From IMG/VR virus record IMGVR_UViG_3300010354_000620, positions 1-24,575 of that record: a stretch of DNA of 24,575 nucleotides. One strand, written 5' to 3'. The translations under genes and the position numbers were made by a program. The notes beneath the pieces are model-generated. The model was not told the origin of the DNA and made no database searches. It worked only from the letters and a program-made list of their open reading frames with translations. Below are positions 17,003-24,258 of this stretch, piece after piece; positions within the stretch are counted from its first letter, which is position 1; each line of letters opens with the position of its first letter. The DNA is from a virus.

Positions 17003-18095
17003 CTACAATATCAGCGCCAAGATTGCTTATTGCATATCTACCTGCATTAAAGTAAATATGCCCTGGACGATTTTGACTATCTACAGTTTGACCAGTTTCG
17101 CGCCAGACTTTAGCTTTTGTAGCTATTGAGTAATTTTCAATATTTAATACTCCATTTGAATTAGAAACAGTCTGACCTAATTGTGGATTACCTAAGTCTT
17201 GATATTGATACGCTACAGATAGCATACCTGCAACTATATCTTTCGTATCCCCTGTCTTTATTGCTCCTGCTTTTATAAGTTTCACATAATTTTCTTTTAG
17301 AAATTGGTACATAATGTTGTTCTGAATCTGGTCGCTTAAAAGGAAAAGATCAGTAGTATCTATGTTATCTTTATCTGTCCAATTGCCGTTGTTATCTAAA
17401 TAGCCGTAATTTATTAACAACCACTGGCTTATCTGATATCTTCCTAGTTTTAAAGGACTCACAGTGAAAGTTACATTTCCAGTTATAGTATGATTACTTT
17501 TAAGAATAATTTCATTATTTGAACCAATAGCTGTACCGGTACCTATTCCAACTGCATTAGCAATAAAAATTTCGCCAATTGATGCACTATAAGCTCCAAT
17601 AGCAGTAAAGTCTGTTGTTCCAATACTTGAAATAGTGTAGGTACATCCGGGAATAAAATTGCCCGCTGTTATATTGCCACTAACTGATTTTTCAACTATT
17701 ACTGAATTATTACCAAAGGCTCCTGTGCTTGGATTAACAATATTTGCCACCATTCCTACTTTTAAGTCGCTATGGTCAGAATTAGTTATAGTGACTGTGG
17801 CAATATTTGCATAATACATCCCCCAATGAGATATTATTGTATTAGCGTTAATGTTGGCTTTGAATATACCTAATTCTGGCTTACCTACTGTAGCTAATTT
17901 GGTGTTATTGTTACTCTCAAGTTGTCCTAGTTGAATGGCTAAACATTTTGTTTCAAATTTATTTAAATTAGGTATGTTTTCTTTTACAGAATTAATCGTT
18001 TCCCCTTTAGGAAAAGTGAGATTGCCTAATACTATCCTACTAGCCGGATTTATCACTGCATTTTTTTTTGCTTCATCAATTCCAATATCTGCCAT
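16998..18095 (-). CDS. Lysozyme/transglycosylase-like baseplate protein, domain split by an insertion
   Basis: Residues 46-65 (KFETKCLAIQLGQLESNNNT) resemble the catalytic helix of lysozyme/SLT-like enzymes, with E60 in an E-S-N-N context. Residues 218-222 (GRYQI) and the following QWLLINYGYL match the segment that normally follows soon after. Residues 289-297 (AGMLSVAYQ) and 330-355 (VWRETGQTVD, then YFNAGRYAI) look like the C-terminal part of such domains. Between the two halves (about residues 75-215) lies an insertion with a G-x-T-D-F module. The likely job is local peptidoglycan cutting during infection, as the lysozyme domain of T4 gp5 does. The gene directly follows the gp5-like spike, which lacks that domain. 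AGGA at 18104-18107 supports the start. No signal peptide is seen. Enzyme assignment is from motifs alone. Confidence 0.6.
   Translation of the reverse strand: MADIGIDEAKKNAVINPASRIVLGNLTFPKGETINSVKENIPNLNKFETKCLAIQLGQLESNNNTKLATVGKPELGIFKANINANTIISHWGMYYANIATVTITNSDHSDLKVGMVANIVNPSTGAFGNNSVIVEKSVSGNITAGNFIPGCTYTISSIGTTDFTAIGAYSASIGEIFIANAVGIGTGTAIGSNNEIILKSNHTITGNVTFTVSPLKLGRYQISQWLLINYGYLDNNGNWTDKDNIDTTDLFLLSDQIQNNIMYQFLKENYVKLIKAGAIKTGDTKDIVAGMLSVAYQYQDLGNPQLGQTVSNSNGVLNIENYSIATKAKVWRETGQTVDSQNRPGHIYFNAGRYAISNLGADIVE
17523..17654 (-). repeat. G-x-T-D-F module inserted in the lysozyme-like protein
   Basis: Residues about 148-191 read IPGCTYTISSIGTTDFTAIG, then an S-I-G-E-I-F-I-A-N strand and a GIGTGTA tail. 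The layout matches the gp6 copy. It lies between the presumed catalytic E60 and the GRYQI motif at 218-222. Confidence 0.9.
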
Positions 18096-18103
18096 TTTTT
18101 TAT

Positions 18104-18107
18104 TCCT
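18104..18107 (-). promoter_or_regulatory. Ribosome binding site for the lysozyme-like gene
   Basis: AGGA on the minus strand lies 8 bases before the ATG at 18095, inside the 28-base gap after the gp5-like gene. Confidence 0.7.
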
Positions 18108-18123
18108 AGTCCGGATCGGTATT

Positions 18124-19638
18124 TTAAGATGTTTTGCCTACAACTGTACCATCAGGATTTTTAAACACTCCGGTTTTTCTCTGCCATGGTTCATGAGTTG
18201 GTGTAAATGGTGCAATGCTTTCAAATTTTTCTGAATCTATGGTCCATAGATTAGCAGACTTATCATACTTGACATTGCCCTGTTCATAAAAGCCAAAATC
18301 TTCATTTTTTGGCGGTTCTACGGGGATTTGACTATCTGTATTAAGATAAATGTTTCTTCCTTTTATTTTCACATCACCGTCGGTTAAAATTCCATATGTG
18401 ATAGATTTGTTTAAAATGCTAGTATCAGATCTAATACCTACATTTCCTGCATTGAGTGAATATTCTTTACCGGCTGTAATAGTGTATGATGACGTTTCAC
18501 TTCTGATATTTCCGCTAGCATAAAATTTAATGTCTTTTGCACTATAAAAATTGATGTCACGATCTGCATGAAAATTTATATCTTGCTGTGATCGCAAACT
18601 TACATTACTAGCACTGAAGATGTTAATACTCCCATCTGTGGTTAACTCAATCCATGCTGTACCTTTACTGTTAATGATGTACATCATGTTTTCAGTATCG
18701 TGCATTAAAATTTGATGACCTCCGCTACTGCGTATTCTCACTAAATTATTTTGCCCATAAACATCTCCGTCATCTAAAACAATAGAATGACCGCCTTTTC
18801 TAATAGGAAAATTTTGCACTACAGATATTGGTAGTGATCCAGCATCCAATAATGAATCAAGATTAGGAAACTCAGCAGTATCGGGTACAGTTCTTCCTGC
18901 ACTACTTAATCCTATAACCTGACTAGGAGTTTCTCTTTGACTACTGCTAGTCACGGTTCCACGTATAGGATCTTTATCTAATCCTTGTTCTATTACAATA
19001 TTAGCTTGATACGTATGCACTACTCTTGGTAATGTATAAAACTCTGGATTTTGATCAACAGAAGCATTTTGAACAGTCAATTCGGATGTAGGTAAAAAGC
19101 TTTCTGGGGTAATCCTACTTTGACCTCCAAATGACGCATCAAGCAGTATTTTATTTGATACCTGGCCAAAGCCTTTAATTCCAAAATTACTAGTTGATAT
19201 TTTTGTATTTCCAAATGGTCTTGAAATGCCAGGAACCATATGCTGAGTAGGATGATTTGCAACACAAGCAAACCAGTATCCTTGATTAGGATCGCCTTGC
19301 ACAAAAGTTATAAGAACTTTGTTACCTATATCAGGCGGAACTGCCCAAAAACCATAAGTTTGCCTAGAAGAAACAAAACTATCATTGGTATCTGAACTGG
19401 AACCTAAAGTGGTTCCAAAAAATGGGCTTGCGTATCTTACTACGTACCATTTATCTGGATCTTCTTCGTCGCCGCCAATGGCTGGTACCCAAACCGCAAG
19501 ACGTCCTGCTCTAGCCGGATCAGAATTATTTTTGATAATTCCTATAAATGGTCCAGGATCTAAATTTATACCTTTGTTATAACTTGATGTGCCTGCCCAG
19601 TCGGGTAATCTTCCTGCACTTGATTTATTTTCAGCCAT
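18124..19638 (-). CDS. 5: gp5-like baseplate spike: OB-fold plus beta-helix, no lysozyme domain
   Basis: Residues about 28-130 form a gp5/VgrG-type OB domain: PGPFIGIIKNNSDPARAGRL, then AVWVP, FWAVPPDIGNKVLITFVQGD and GYWFACV. Residues 280-335 (RKGGHSIVLDDGD, SSGGHQILMHD, KGTAWIEL) lead into a C-terminal beta-helix. Residues 337-384 hold six eight-residue units in register (SINIFSAS, NVSLRSQQ, DINFHADR, DINFYSAK, DIKFYASG, NIRSETSS), as in the membrane-piercing needle of T4 gp5. T4 gp5 (575 aa) has a lysozyme domain between OB and helix; here residues 140-280 show no lysozyme motif. The spike would trimerise at the tail tip beneath the hub. The preceding gap is 44 bases with only a weak GGAA as ribosome site. 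Confidence 0.9.
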   Translation of the reverse strand: MAENKSSAGRLPDWAGTSSYNKGINLDPGPFIGIIKNNSDPARAGRLAVWVPAIGGDEEDPDKWYVVRYASPFFGTTLGSSSDTNDSFVSSRQTYGFWAVPPDIGNKVLITFVQGDPNQGYWFACVANHPTQHMVPGISRPFGNTKISTSNFGIKGFGQVSNKILLDASFGGQSRITPESFLPTSELTVQNASVDQNPEFYTLPRVVHTYQANIVIEQGLDKDPIRGTVTSSSQRETPSQVIGLSSAGRTVPDTAEFPNLDSLLDAGSLPISVVQNFPIRKGGHSIVLDDGDVYGQNNLVRIRSSGGHQILMHDTENMMYIINSKGTAWIELTTDGSINIFSASNVSLRSQQDINFHADRDINFYSAKDIKFYASGNIRSETSSYTITAGKEYSLNAGNVGIRSDTSILNKSITYGILTDGDVKIKGRNIYLNTDSQIPVEPPKNEDFGFYEQGNVKYDKSANLWTIDSEKFESIAPFTPTHEPWQRKTGVFKNPDGTVVGKTS

Positions 19639-19682
19639 TATTAAAAATTTCCATATTTAGATTACTACTTAAAATTTTTAGA

Positions 19683-21953
19683 TTAATCATTTTGTCTTTG
19701 ATTTGATTCAGTTTTGCTATCAGGTATAACTGCATTTGGTATGCGTATAAGGTCTAAAGTTTGAGTAAATTGTCCTCTACTAAATTCACTTTGTACTGAT
19801 AAAACTTTGTATATGCCGCTAAAACTACCATCCGTCGATCTGCCATTTGATAATACTTCTTGTTTATTAACAATACCTAATGTATTATCTATGTCAATGG
19901 AGTTCTTTACATTCAACCGCACATACACTTGTTCAGCATCAAATAATATTTGTCCATTTTCGCTAATTGGTCGTAAAGAATTATTTCCTAATCTATTTGT
20001 TAAAAGTTTATTCCATTCTTCAGGATTAGCTGGAGTGTAGTAAATATCATCTTGTTTAATAAACGAAGGGTCTCCGATGATCTGCAACTTAACATTTAAA
20101 GCGTCACCTCGTTGTCTTGTATAAAGACTAGTTTTCATGTCTGCAATAACTTGTTCTTTAGGATTAGTAGCATTTGCAGTACCAACTGAATTTTTATTTG
20201 AACCAGTAAAAGATTTTACTACAGGAGGAAAGGCTCTGTAATCACTACTTTCGTTACCATATTCAGTTTCATCAACATCTTTTATATCGCTACCTGCATC
20301 TGTTGCTGTTCTTCTTACCTGATCTCCTTTTGTGGTAACAAGTGTGTAAAATGAAGAATCAAAATCTACATCAAGTCTCAAAATGTCTTGATTTTTGCCA
20401 GTGTACAAATAATCATATGTTCTCACAACTGCATCAGCAGCATTAGACGCATCAACTTTAGCAAAATTAGGATGATACGTGTTGGCGGCAGTGTAAGGCA
20501 TAATTGAATATAACACTGTCTTCTCATAAGTGTTAGTACTATTATCAAAATCTTTAAGCTCAACAGTAGGTAAAATTTTATACCACATTAACTTTTTAGG
20601 AGTATTAGTGTTACCGGCTCTTTCACTGTCATTAGTGTATTGACTGTTAGCGTCAGCAGTATTTTGCGTGGATTTCTGTGTTTCAATTTGTTTTTTTACA
20701 TAATCACTTTTTGACATTACCATATCTATAATGTCAATAATACTATATCCGGCATGAAAAGAAAAAGATTGCTGACTTTTAAATTTTCTGTCTGCTTTGG
20801 TGTACCCACTAGAAGTATTATCCATGCCTATATCAGTGAAGGAACTTTCAGCTGCTTCTACTATAGGCGACTTAGCTATTTCCTCACTAGGAATATTAAA
20901 TGCTATCTTAGTAGGAGGTTTTTTTGCAAGCTTTTTTTCTTTTGAAATTTTATCCATATAGGCGTTATAAGCAGCGGGCAAACTTTTTGTATTGTAAGCC
21001 ATTCCTTCTAATAATGCTTCTCTTTGTCTTTCTATTTGCTCCGGGGTTGGTTTTTGATTAGCAAAAATTATTGTGTTTTCTTTGATCCATTTTTCTAACT
21101 CTTGTTCAAGACGATCTTCATTTTCTTGAACTTGTTGCGTGAATGTATTAACAAGTTGATTTTCGCTGCTAAAAAACTCTCCTACTGTGCCAGCTTCTAT
21201 TTTCATAGCTACGGGTAACGAGGCTGTAGTTGTGTCAAAAGCTGAATGATTATAAGGCATAGCTTTACATGCATATGTTGTGCCTGACCCTGTAGGTTTA
21301 ATTTTCATTTCTAACAACTTAATTGCTATACGTTTCCTTGTAATGACGTTATTCGTCGAGCCAGCTAACTGTTCATCTGTAGGACTTGCCAATAAATCAA
21401 TTTGTAGTAAGTAGGGTTGAGACATGTAATTAACTGAGGCATCGTCTGAAGTTTCACATGCGCTTAATAATCTATCAAGCAAACTTAAACCATAAGGTTC
21501 AGTAATGGTAAAACCTATATCAACTGCATTTGAAGCTTTTGTTTTTGCATTTAAACCAACTATTGTTTGAATTTGAAGATTATCAATAAAAAAATCAGTT
21601 TGAAAATCTGGGTGCCTTAAAGTCTGATTATAATCTGCACTACCTGTTTTAGTTTCTTGAGCAACTAATCCTCCCATGGTCATTGCATAACCGCCGGAGC
21701 TACTAATTAAAGAATATTTAGGCTGAAAACTAGCTGGATTTTTTGCGAGATTGTTATAGTCTTTTGATGTTAGAAAAAATAATGTTATTCTATAGGTATA
21801 ATTAGCATATTTGTGTAGTATGTTTTCAGGAACAGTACCAGAAACTTCAACGCTATAACTATTAGATTTACCTGTAACATTGTTACCACGGACCGAATCT
21901 TGAGCGTTACGTAGTCTTTCTTCAATGAAAGCCGCTTCTGTTTTGATTGCCAT
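19683..21953 (-). CDS. Putative central baseplate hub protein (gp27-like role)
   Basis: This 756-aa virion protein lies between gp53 and the gp5-like spike. Residues 151-165 (TEPYGLSLLDRLLSA), 181-188 (YLLQIDLL) and 207-236 (KRIAIKLLEMKIKPTG, then YACKAMPYNHSAF) suggest a tube-like hub fold. Residues about 275-345 are rich in Glu and Lys, probably helical or coiled. Residues 517-535 (YTGKNQDILRLDVDFDSSF) and 711-737 (FSGIYKVLSVQSEFSRGQFT, then LDLIRI) resemble the end of phage hub proteins that sit on the spike. T4 gp27 (391 aa) is much shorter, so the equivalence is by position and motif. A strong AGGAG at 21962-21966, inside the end of gp53, fixes the start; the gap is 3 bases. Confidence 0.6.
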   Translation of the reverse strand: MAIKTEAAFIEERLRNAQDSVRGNNVTGKSNSYSVEVSGTVPENILHKYANYTYRITLFFLTSKDYNNLAKNPASFQPKYSLISSSGGYAMTMGGLVAQETKTGSADYNQTLRHPDFQTDFFIDNLQIQTIVGLNAKTKASNAVDIGFTITEPYGLSLLDRLLSACETSDDASVNYMSQPYLLQIDLLASPTDEQLAGSTNNVITRKRIAIKLLEMKIKPTGSGTTYACKAMPYNHSAFDTTTASLPVAMKIEAGTVGEFFSSENQLVNTFTQQVQENEDRLEQELEKWIKENTIIFANQKPTPEQIERQREALLEGMAYNTKSLPAAYNAYMDKISKEKKLAKKPPTKIAFNIPSEEIAKSPIVEAAESSFTDIGMDNTSSGYTKADRKFKSQQSFSFHAGYSIIDIIDMVMSKSDYVKKQIETQKSTQNTADANSQYTNDSERAGNTNTPKKLMWYKILPTVELKDFDNSTNTYEKTVLYSIMPYTAANTYHPNFAKVDASNAADAVVRTYDYLYTGKNQDILRLDVDFDSSFYTLVTTKGDQVRRTATDAGSDIKDVDETEYGNESSDYRAFPPVVKSFTGSNKNSVGTANATNPKEQVIADMKTSLYTRQRGDALNVKLQIIGDPSFIKQDDIYYTPANPEEWNKLLTNRLGNNSLRPISENGQILFDAEQVYVRLNVKNSIDIDNTLGIVNKQEVLSNGRSTDGSFSGIYKVLSVQSEFSRGQFTQTLDLIRIPNAVIPDSKTESNQRQND

Positions 21954-21956
21954 TGA

Positions 21957-22262
21957 TTAAACTCCTAAGTCTTGCCTAAGAGTGTCTATTTTAGGTATAT
22001 AAATTCTTGTGCCTGCAACAAAATCTTTTAAGGGATCTACAAGAACATTTGGATTTCTTTGTGCGAAAACCCACCATAATGCACTAGTTCCATAAAGGTC
22101 TGATGCTAATAGATCTGGTCTATATTGATAAACACTGTCAATAGCATACAAAACATCATCGGGTGATTTAGTTACAGGCCTGTCAATCATTACATCTAAA
22201 AAATTACCAAAAGTTTTTGTTTTAAAATATGGACTTGTAGCAGCATATTGTATCTTAGCCAT
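21957..22262 (-). CDS. 53: Baseplate wedge protein gp53
   Basis: The block YRPDLLASDLYGTSALWWVF (residues about 47-66) followed by AQRNPNVLVDPLKDFVAGT and IYIP is typical of gp53 and its short homologues. In T4, gp53 completes the wedge and contacts gp6 and gp25. At 101 aa it is about half the T4 protein (196 aa), so it probably represents only the core. Its ATG overlaps the stop of the preceding gene by one base (TAATG), suggesting translational coupling, and a G-run at 22272-22277 may serve as ribosome site. Confidence 0.88.
   Translation of the reverse strand: MAKIQYAATSPYFKTKTFGNFLDVMIDRPVTKSPDDVLYAIDSVYQYRPDLLASDLYGTSALWWVFAQRNPNVLVDPLKDFVAGTRIYIPKIDTLRQDLGV
21962..21966 (-). promoter_or_regulatory. 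Strong ribosome binding site for the hub gene
   Basis: AGGAG on the minus strand, 8 bases before the ATG at 21953, overlaps the last codons of gp53. It supports this start over later in-frame ATGs. Confidence 0.8.
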
Positions 22263-23272
22263 TATAGATAGCCCCCCGGGAAGGTATTAGTTGAACCTAC
22301 AATTAATTGACCTGCTGCAAACTTTGCATAATCAAACCCAATTGCCTGTGTTCTACTCATTATTGGTTGTAACGTTAAATTGAACGTGCTTACTGTAGGA
22401 ACTCTATTAAATGCGTTATTTACACTTTGAGTAGTTATACCACTGCCGGCGTTAGTTCCTGGTACTGACGGCAAAGTAATTGATCCAAAACCTGGTCCCT
22501 GTAAAGTGCTGCTTGTAGTACTTGAACTAATTGATTGTGTAGTAGCAACTTCCATATAATCTACATCTTGGGGCATAGTATGAGTAAAGCTTGTTGCTAC
22601 ACAAGGCACATGTGGTAAATAATGCTGTCCATATCCGTCAAGATAAACGATAGGTGGCGGACTTCCTTGATAATCTGCTGATAGTCCGTAAAACATTTTT
22701 GTTATTGCTCTAAAAAAATATAATGCCGCTAAAAAATACTTTCCTTCAGCTGCTGATTGAACAGTGAAGTCTCCAGATATACTTATTGAGCCAACGGCAC
22801 TTGATTCATAGAAATATTGGGCATAATTAGCATGTGTTAAAGGAACTGTACTGTAATTAGCATTATGTGTAACTGTCACTTGTGGGACGTAGGGAAAAAT
22901 GAAACCATTTGTATTTTTTAACGGTTGGAGAATTCCGGCATTTGATGACCAATACAAAATTTTTGCGTTTGGACTAATACTTACTCTTACCCTCCAGTCA
23001 TTGCCGGACCCGTCGGATTGTCCAAATGTTATGTTAGGAGTTTGGGTAAATGCTTTTGTGGTTAGTCCCCCGCCGGTATTTAAACCTGCTATTGATAATC
23101 TAGAATCAGCAGGGCTTAAAGGTAGAGTGGTAGTACCGTTATTAGGACTAAAATTAGAAAAAATTCCGCCGTTGGCTGTTTTTCTTGTTTCGGCTATATT
23201 TTCAAAACTGCTTGTGTTATCAACAAAACGGCCATATCCTCCGTTTGCAACACCACCCGTAACTACTGCCAT
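22262..23272 (-). CDS. Baseplate/tail-tube junction protein (gp48- or gp54-type candidate)
   Basis: This 336-aa protein has a Gly/Ser/Thr-rich N-terminus followed by a conserved-looking core: WRVRVSISPNAKILYW (93-108), GILQPL then GFIFPYVPQVTV (113-134), LTHANYAQYFYESSAVGSIS (145-164), FRAITKMFYG (187-196), PPPIVYLDGYG (205-215) and TMPQDVDYMEV (232-242). I recall this pattern in T4-like marine phages as a structural protein near the tube cap. T4 gp48 and gp54 join the tail tube to the hub. I cannot tell these two apart here. It is the first gene of the leftward operon, with AGAGGAA as ribosome site and a late-promoter-like sequence upstream. Confidence 0.6.
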   Translation of the reverse strand: MAVVTGGVANGGYGRFVDNTSSFENIAETRKTANGGIFSNFSPNNGTTTLPLSPADSRLSIAGLNTGGGLTTKAFTQTPNITFGQSDGSGNDWRVRVSISPNAKILYWSSNAGILQPLKNTNGFIFPYVPQVTVTHNANYSTVPLTHANYAQYFYESSAVGSISISGDFTVQSAAEGKYFLAALYFFRAITKMFYGLSADYQGSPPPIVYLDGYGQHYLPHVPCVATSFTHTMPQDVDYMEVATTQSISSSTTSSTLQGPGFGSITLPSVPGTNAGSGITTQSVNNAFNRVPTVSTFNLTLQPIMSRTQAIGFDYAKFAAGQLIVGSTNTFPGGYL

Positions 23273-23277
23273 AAAAA

Positions 23278-23284
23278 TTCCTCT
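23278..23284 (-). promoter_or_regulatory. Ribosome binding site for the 336-aa junction protein
   Basis: AGAGGAA on the minus strand lies 5 bases before the ATG at 23272 and is the best Shine-Dalgarno match of the leftward operon. Confidence 0.75.
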
Positions 23285-23295
23285 TGCTTTTTTAT

Positions 23296-23303
23296 TATTT
23301 ATT
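23296..23303 (-). promoter_or_regulatory. Candidate T4-type late promoter of the leftward baseplate operon
   Basis: AATAAATA on the minus strand differs from TATAAATA by one base, is followed by ATAAAA and lies 23 bases before the first structural gene. The position between divergent late (structural) and regulatory genes is where such a promoter is expected. The T4 consensus is established; use of this variant here is inferred. Confidence 0.5.
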
Positions 23304-23325
23304 TGCTAAATTAACTGCGTATTTT

Positions 23326-23330
23326 AAGGA
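23326..23330 (+). promoter_or_regulatory. Ribosome binding site for gp55
   Basis: AAGGA lies 5 bases before the ATG at 23336. No convincing sigma-70-type promoter for gp55 was found in the 63-base gap; the best pair (TTGCTT, 17 bases, TAAATT) is weak. Confidence 0.7.
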
Positions 23331-23335
23331 AAAAA

Positions 23336-24220
23336 ATGAAACAAAATTATCTAAACAATCGTGATATTTTAAAAGAAATTCACAAGAGTAAAATGACGTA
23401 CTGTAGTTTTACTACACCAGATGATGGTTATTATGATATTATTTTACCTAGTATTGACAAAATAAACAAAAAAAACACTGCAGAAGGGCGTAAATTAAGA
23501 GCAGAAAGGCTTACAAGAGCAGCGTATGATGCGGCCCAGGCTACAAGTCCAACTAAATTAAAGTTAGACGATTTTTCAATAAAGACAAGCAAAATTTCTC
23601 AAACTGATATTGTGTTTCGTATTATGACCTGGGAACACATACCAATTGATAATTCAAAAACTAAAAAGAACAAATTTGTTTTGCTCGACGACAGCGAAAA
23701 TCCAATCACAGAATACGACGATCAACCTCAAGATACCACTTCAAACAAATATATTAAAGTTAACTTTCCTCCATTTCAACATTATAAAATAGACGAAAAC
23801 GGAGTGCCGTATTGTGTAGGCAAAAGTCATTGGCAAGGTGATTTAATAAAAGGTAAATTTAATAAAGAACATGGCACCATGACTCGCACCTTGGCGCATA
23901 TGTTTATAAAATTGTGCGAACGTTATGCTACTAGAAGTAACTGGCGTGGTTACACTTACAACGACGAAATGCGCAGCCAAGCATTATTACAATTATCACA
24001 GATAGGACTACAATTTGATGAGAGCAAGTCACAAAATCCTTTTGCCTATTATACTGCCGCTATCACTAATAGTTTTACTAGGGTTCTTAATATCGAGAAG
24101 CGTAATCAGAACTTACGCGACGATATTCTCGAAATGAACGGACTAACTCCTAGTTATACTAGACAAGGTATGGGTAGTTGGGGCGGAGGTACGCCGTCCG
24201 GCGAATACAACGACGATTAA
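23336..24220 (+). CDS. 55: RNA polymerase sigma factor for late transcription, gp55
   Basis: gp55 replaces the host sigma factor on RNA polymerase and recognises the TATAAATA-type -10 of late genes. Residues 4-15 (NYLNNRDILKEI) match the T4 gp55 start (NYVNNKELLQAI). The sigma-region-2-like core is at about residues 181-258: TLAHMFIKLCERYATRSNWR, GYTYNDEMRSQALLQL, FDESKSQNPFAYYTAAITN, then SFTRVLNIEKR. This parallels T4 ([27 protein letters not shown]). At 294 aa it is much longer than T4 gp55 (185 aa). About 150 extra residues (roughly 25-175) separate the N-terminal motif from the core, and I do not recognise them. The C-terminus ends in a Gly-rich tail and YNDD, without the hydrophobic clamp-binding motif of T4 gp55. 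It is divergent from the baseplate operon and followed by gp47. Confidence 0.88.
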   Translation: MKQNYLNNRDILKEIHKSKMTYCSFTTPDDGYYDIILPSIDKINKKNTAEGRKLRAERLTRAAYDAAQATSPTKLKLDDFSIKTSKISQTDIVFRIMTWEHIPIDNSKTKKNKFVLLDDSENPITEYDDQPQDTTSNKYIKVNFPPFQHYKIDENGVPYCVGKSHWQGDLIKGKFNKEHGTMTRTLAHMFIKLCERYATRSNWRGYTYNDEMRSQALLQLSQIGLQFDESKSQNPFAYYTAAITNSFTRVLNIEKRNQNLRDDILEMNGLTPSYTRQGMGSWGGGTPSGEYNDD

Positions 24221-24222
24221 GT

Positions 24223-24250
24223 TTGACTTCACTACTTACAAAAGTATAAA
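24223..24250 (+). promoter_or_regulatory. Sigma-70-type promoter candidate for gp47
   Basis: TTGACT at 24223-24228, a 16-base spacer and TATAAA at 24245-24250 each match the bacterial consensus at five of six positions. Transcription would start near 24257, one or two bases before the ATG at 24259, so the message would be almost leaderless. No Shine-Dalgarno sequence is seen before the ATG, which agrees with this. Confidence 0.5.
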
Positions 24251-24258
24251 CTATATAG

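Noticed and set aside
19077-19304. A 75-codon minus-strand frame inside the gp5-like gene
   Set aside because: It is an alternative frame within the conserved OB-domain region, with no ribosome site or recognisable product.
22899-23309. A 136-codon plus-strand frame opposite the 336-aa junction protein
   Set aside because: It overlaps a well-supported gene on the other strand, runs over that gene's ribosome site and shows no family resemblance.
24190-24203. CGCCG-TC-CGGCG inverted repeat near the end of gp55, as a possible terminator
   Set aside because: It is within the coding sequence, its two-base loop is too tight and no T-run follows.
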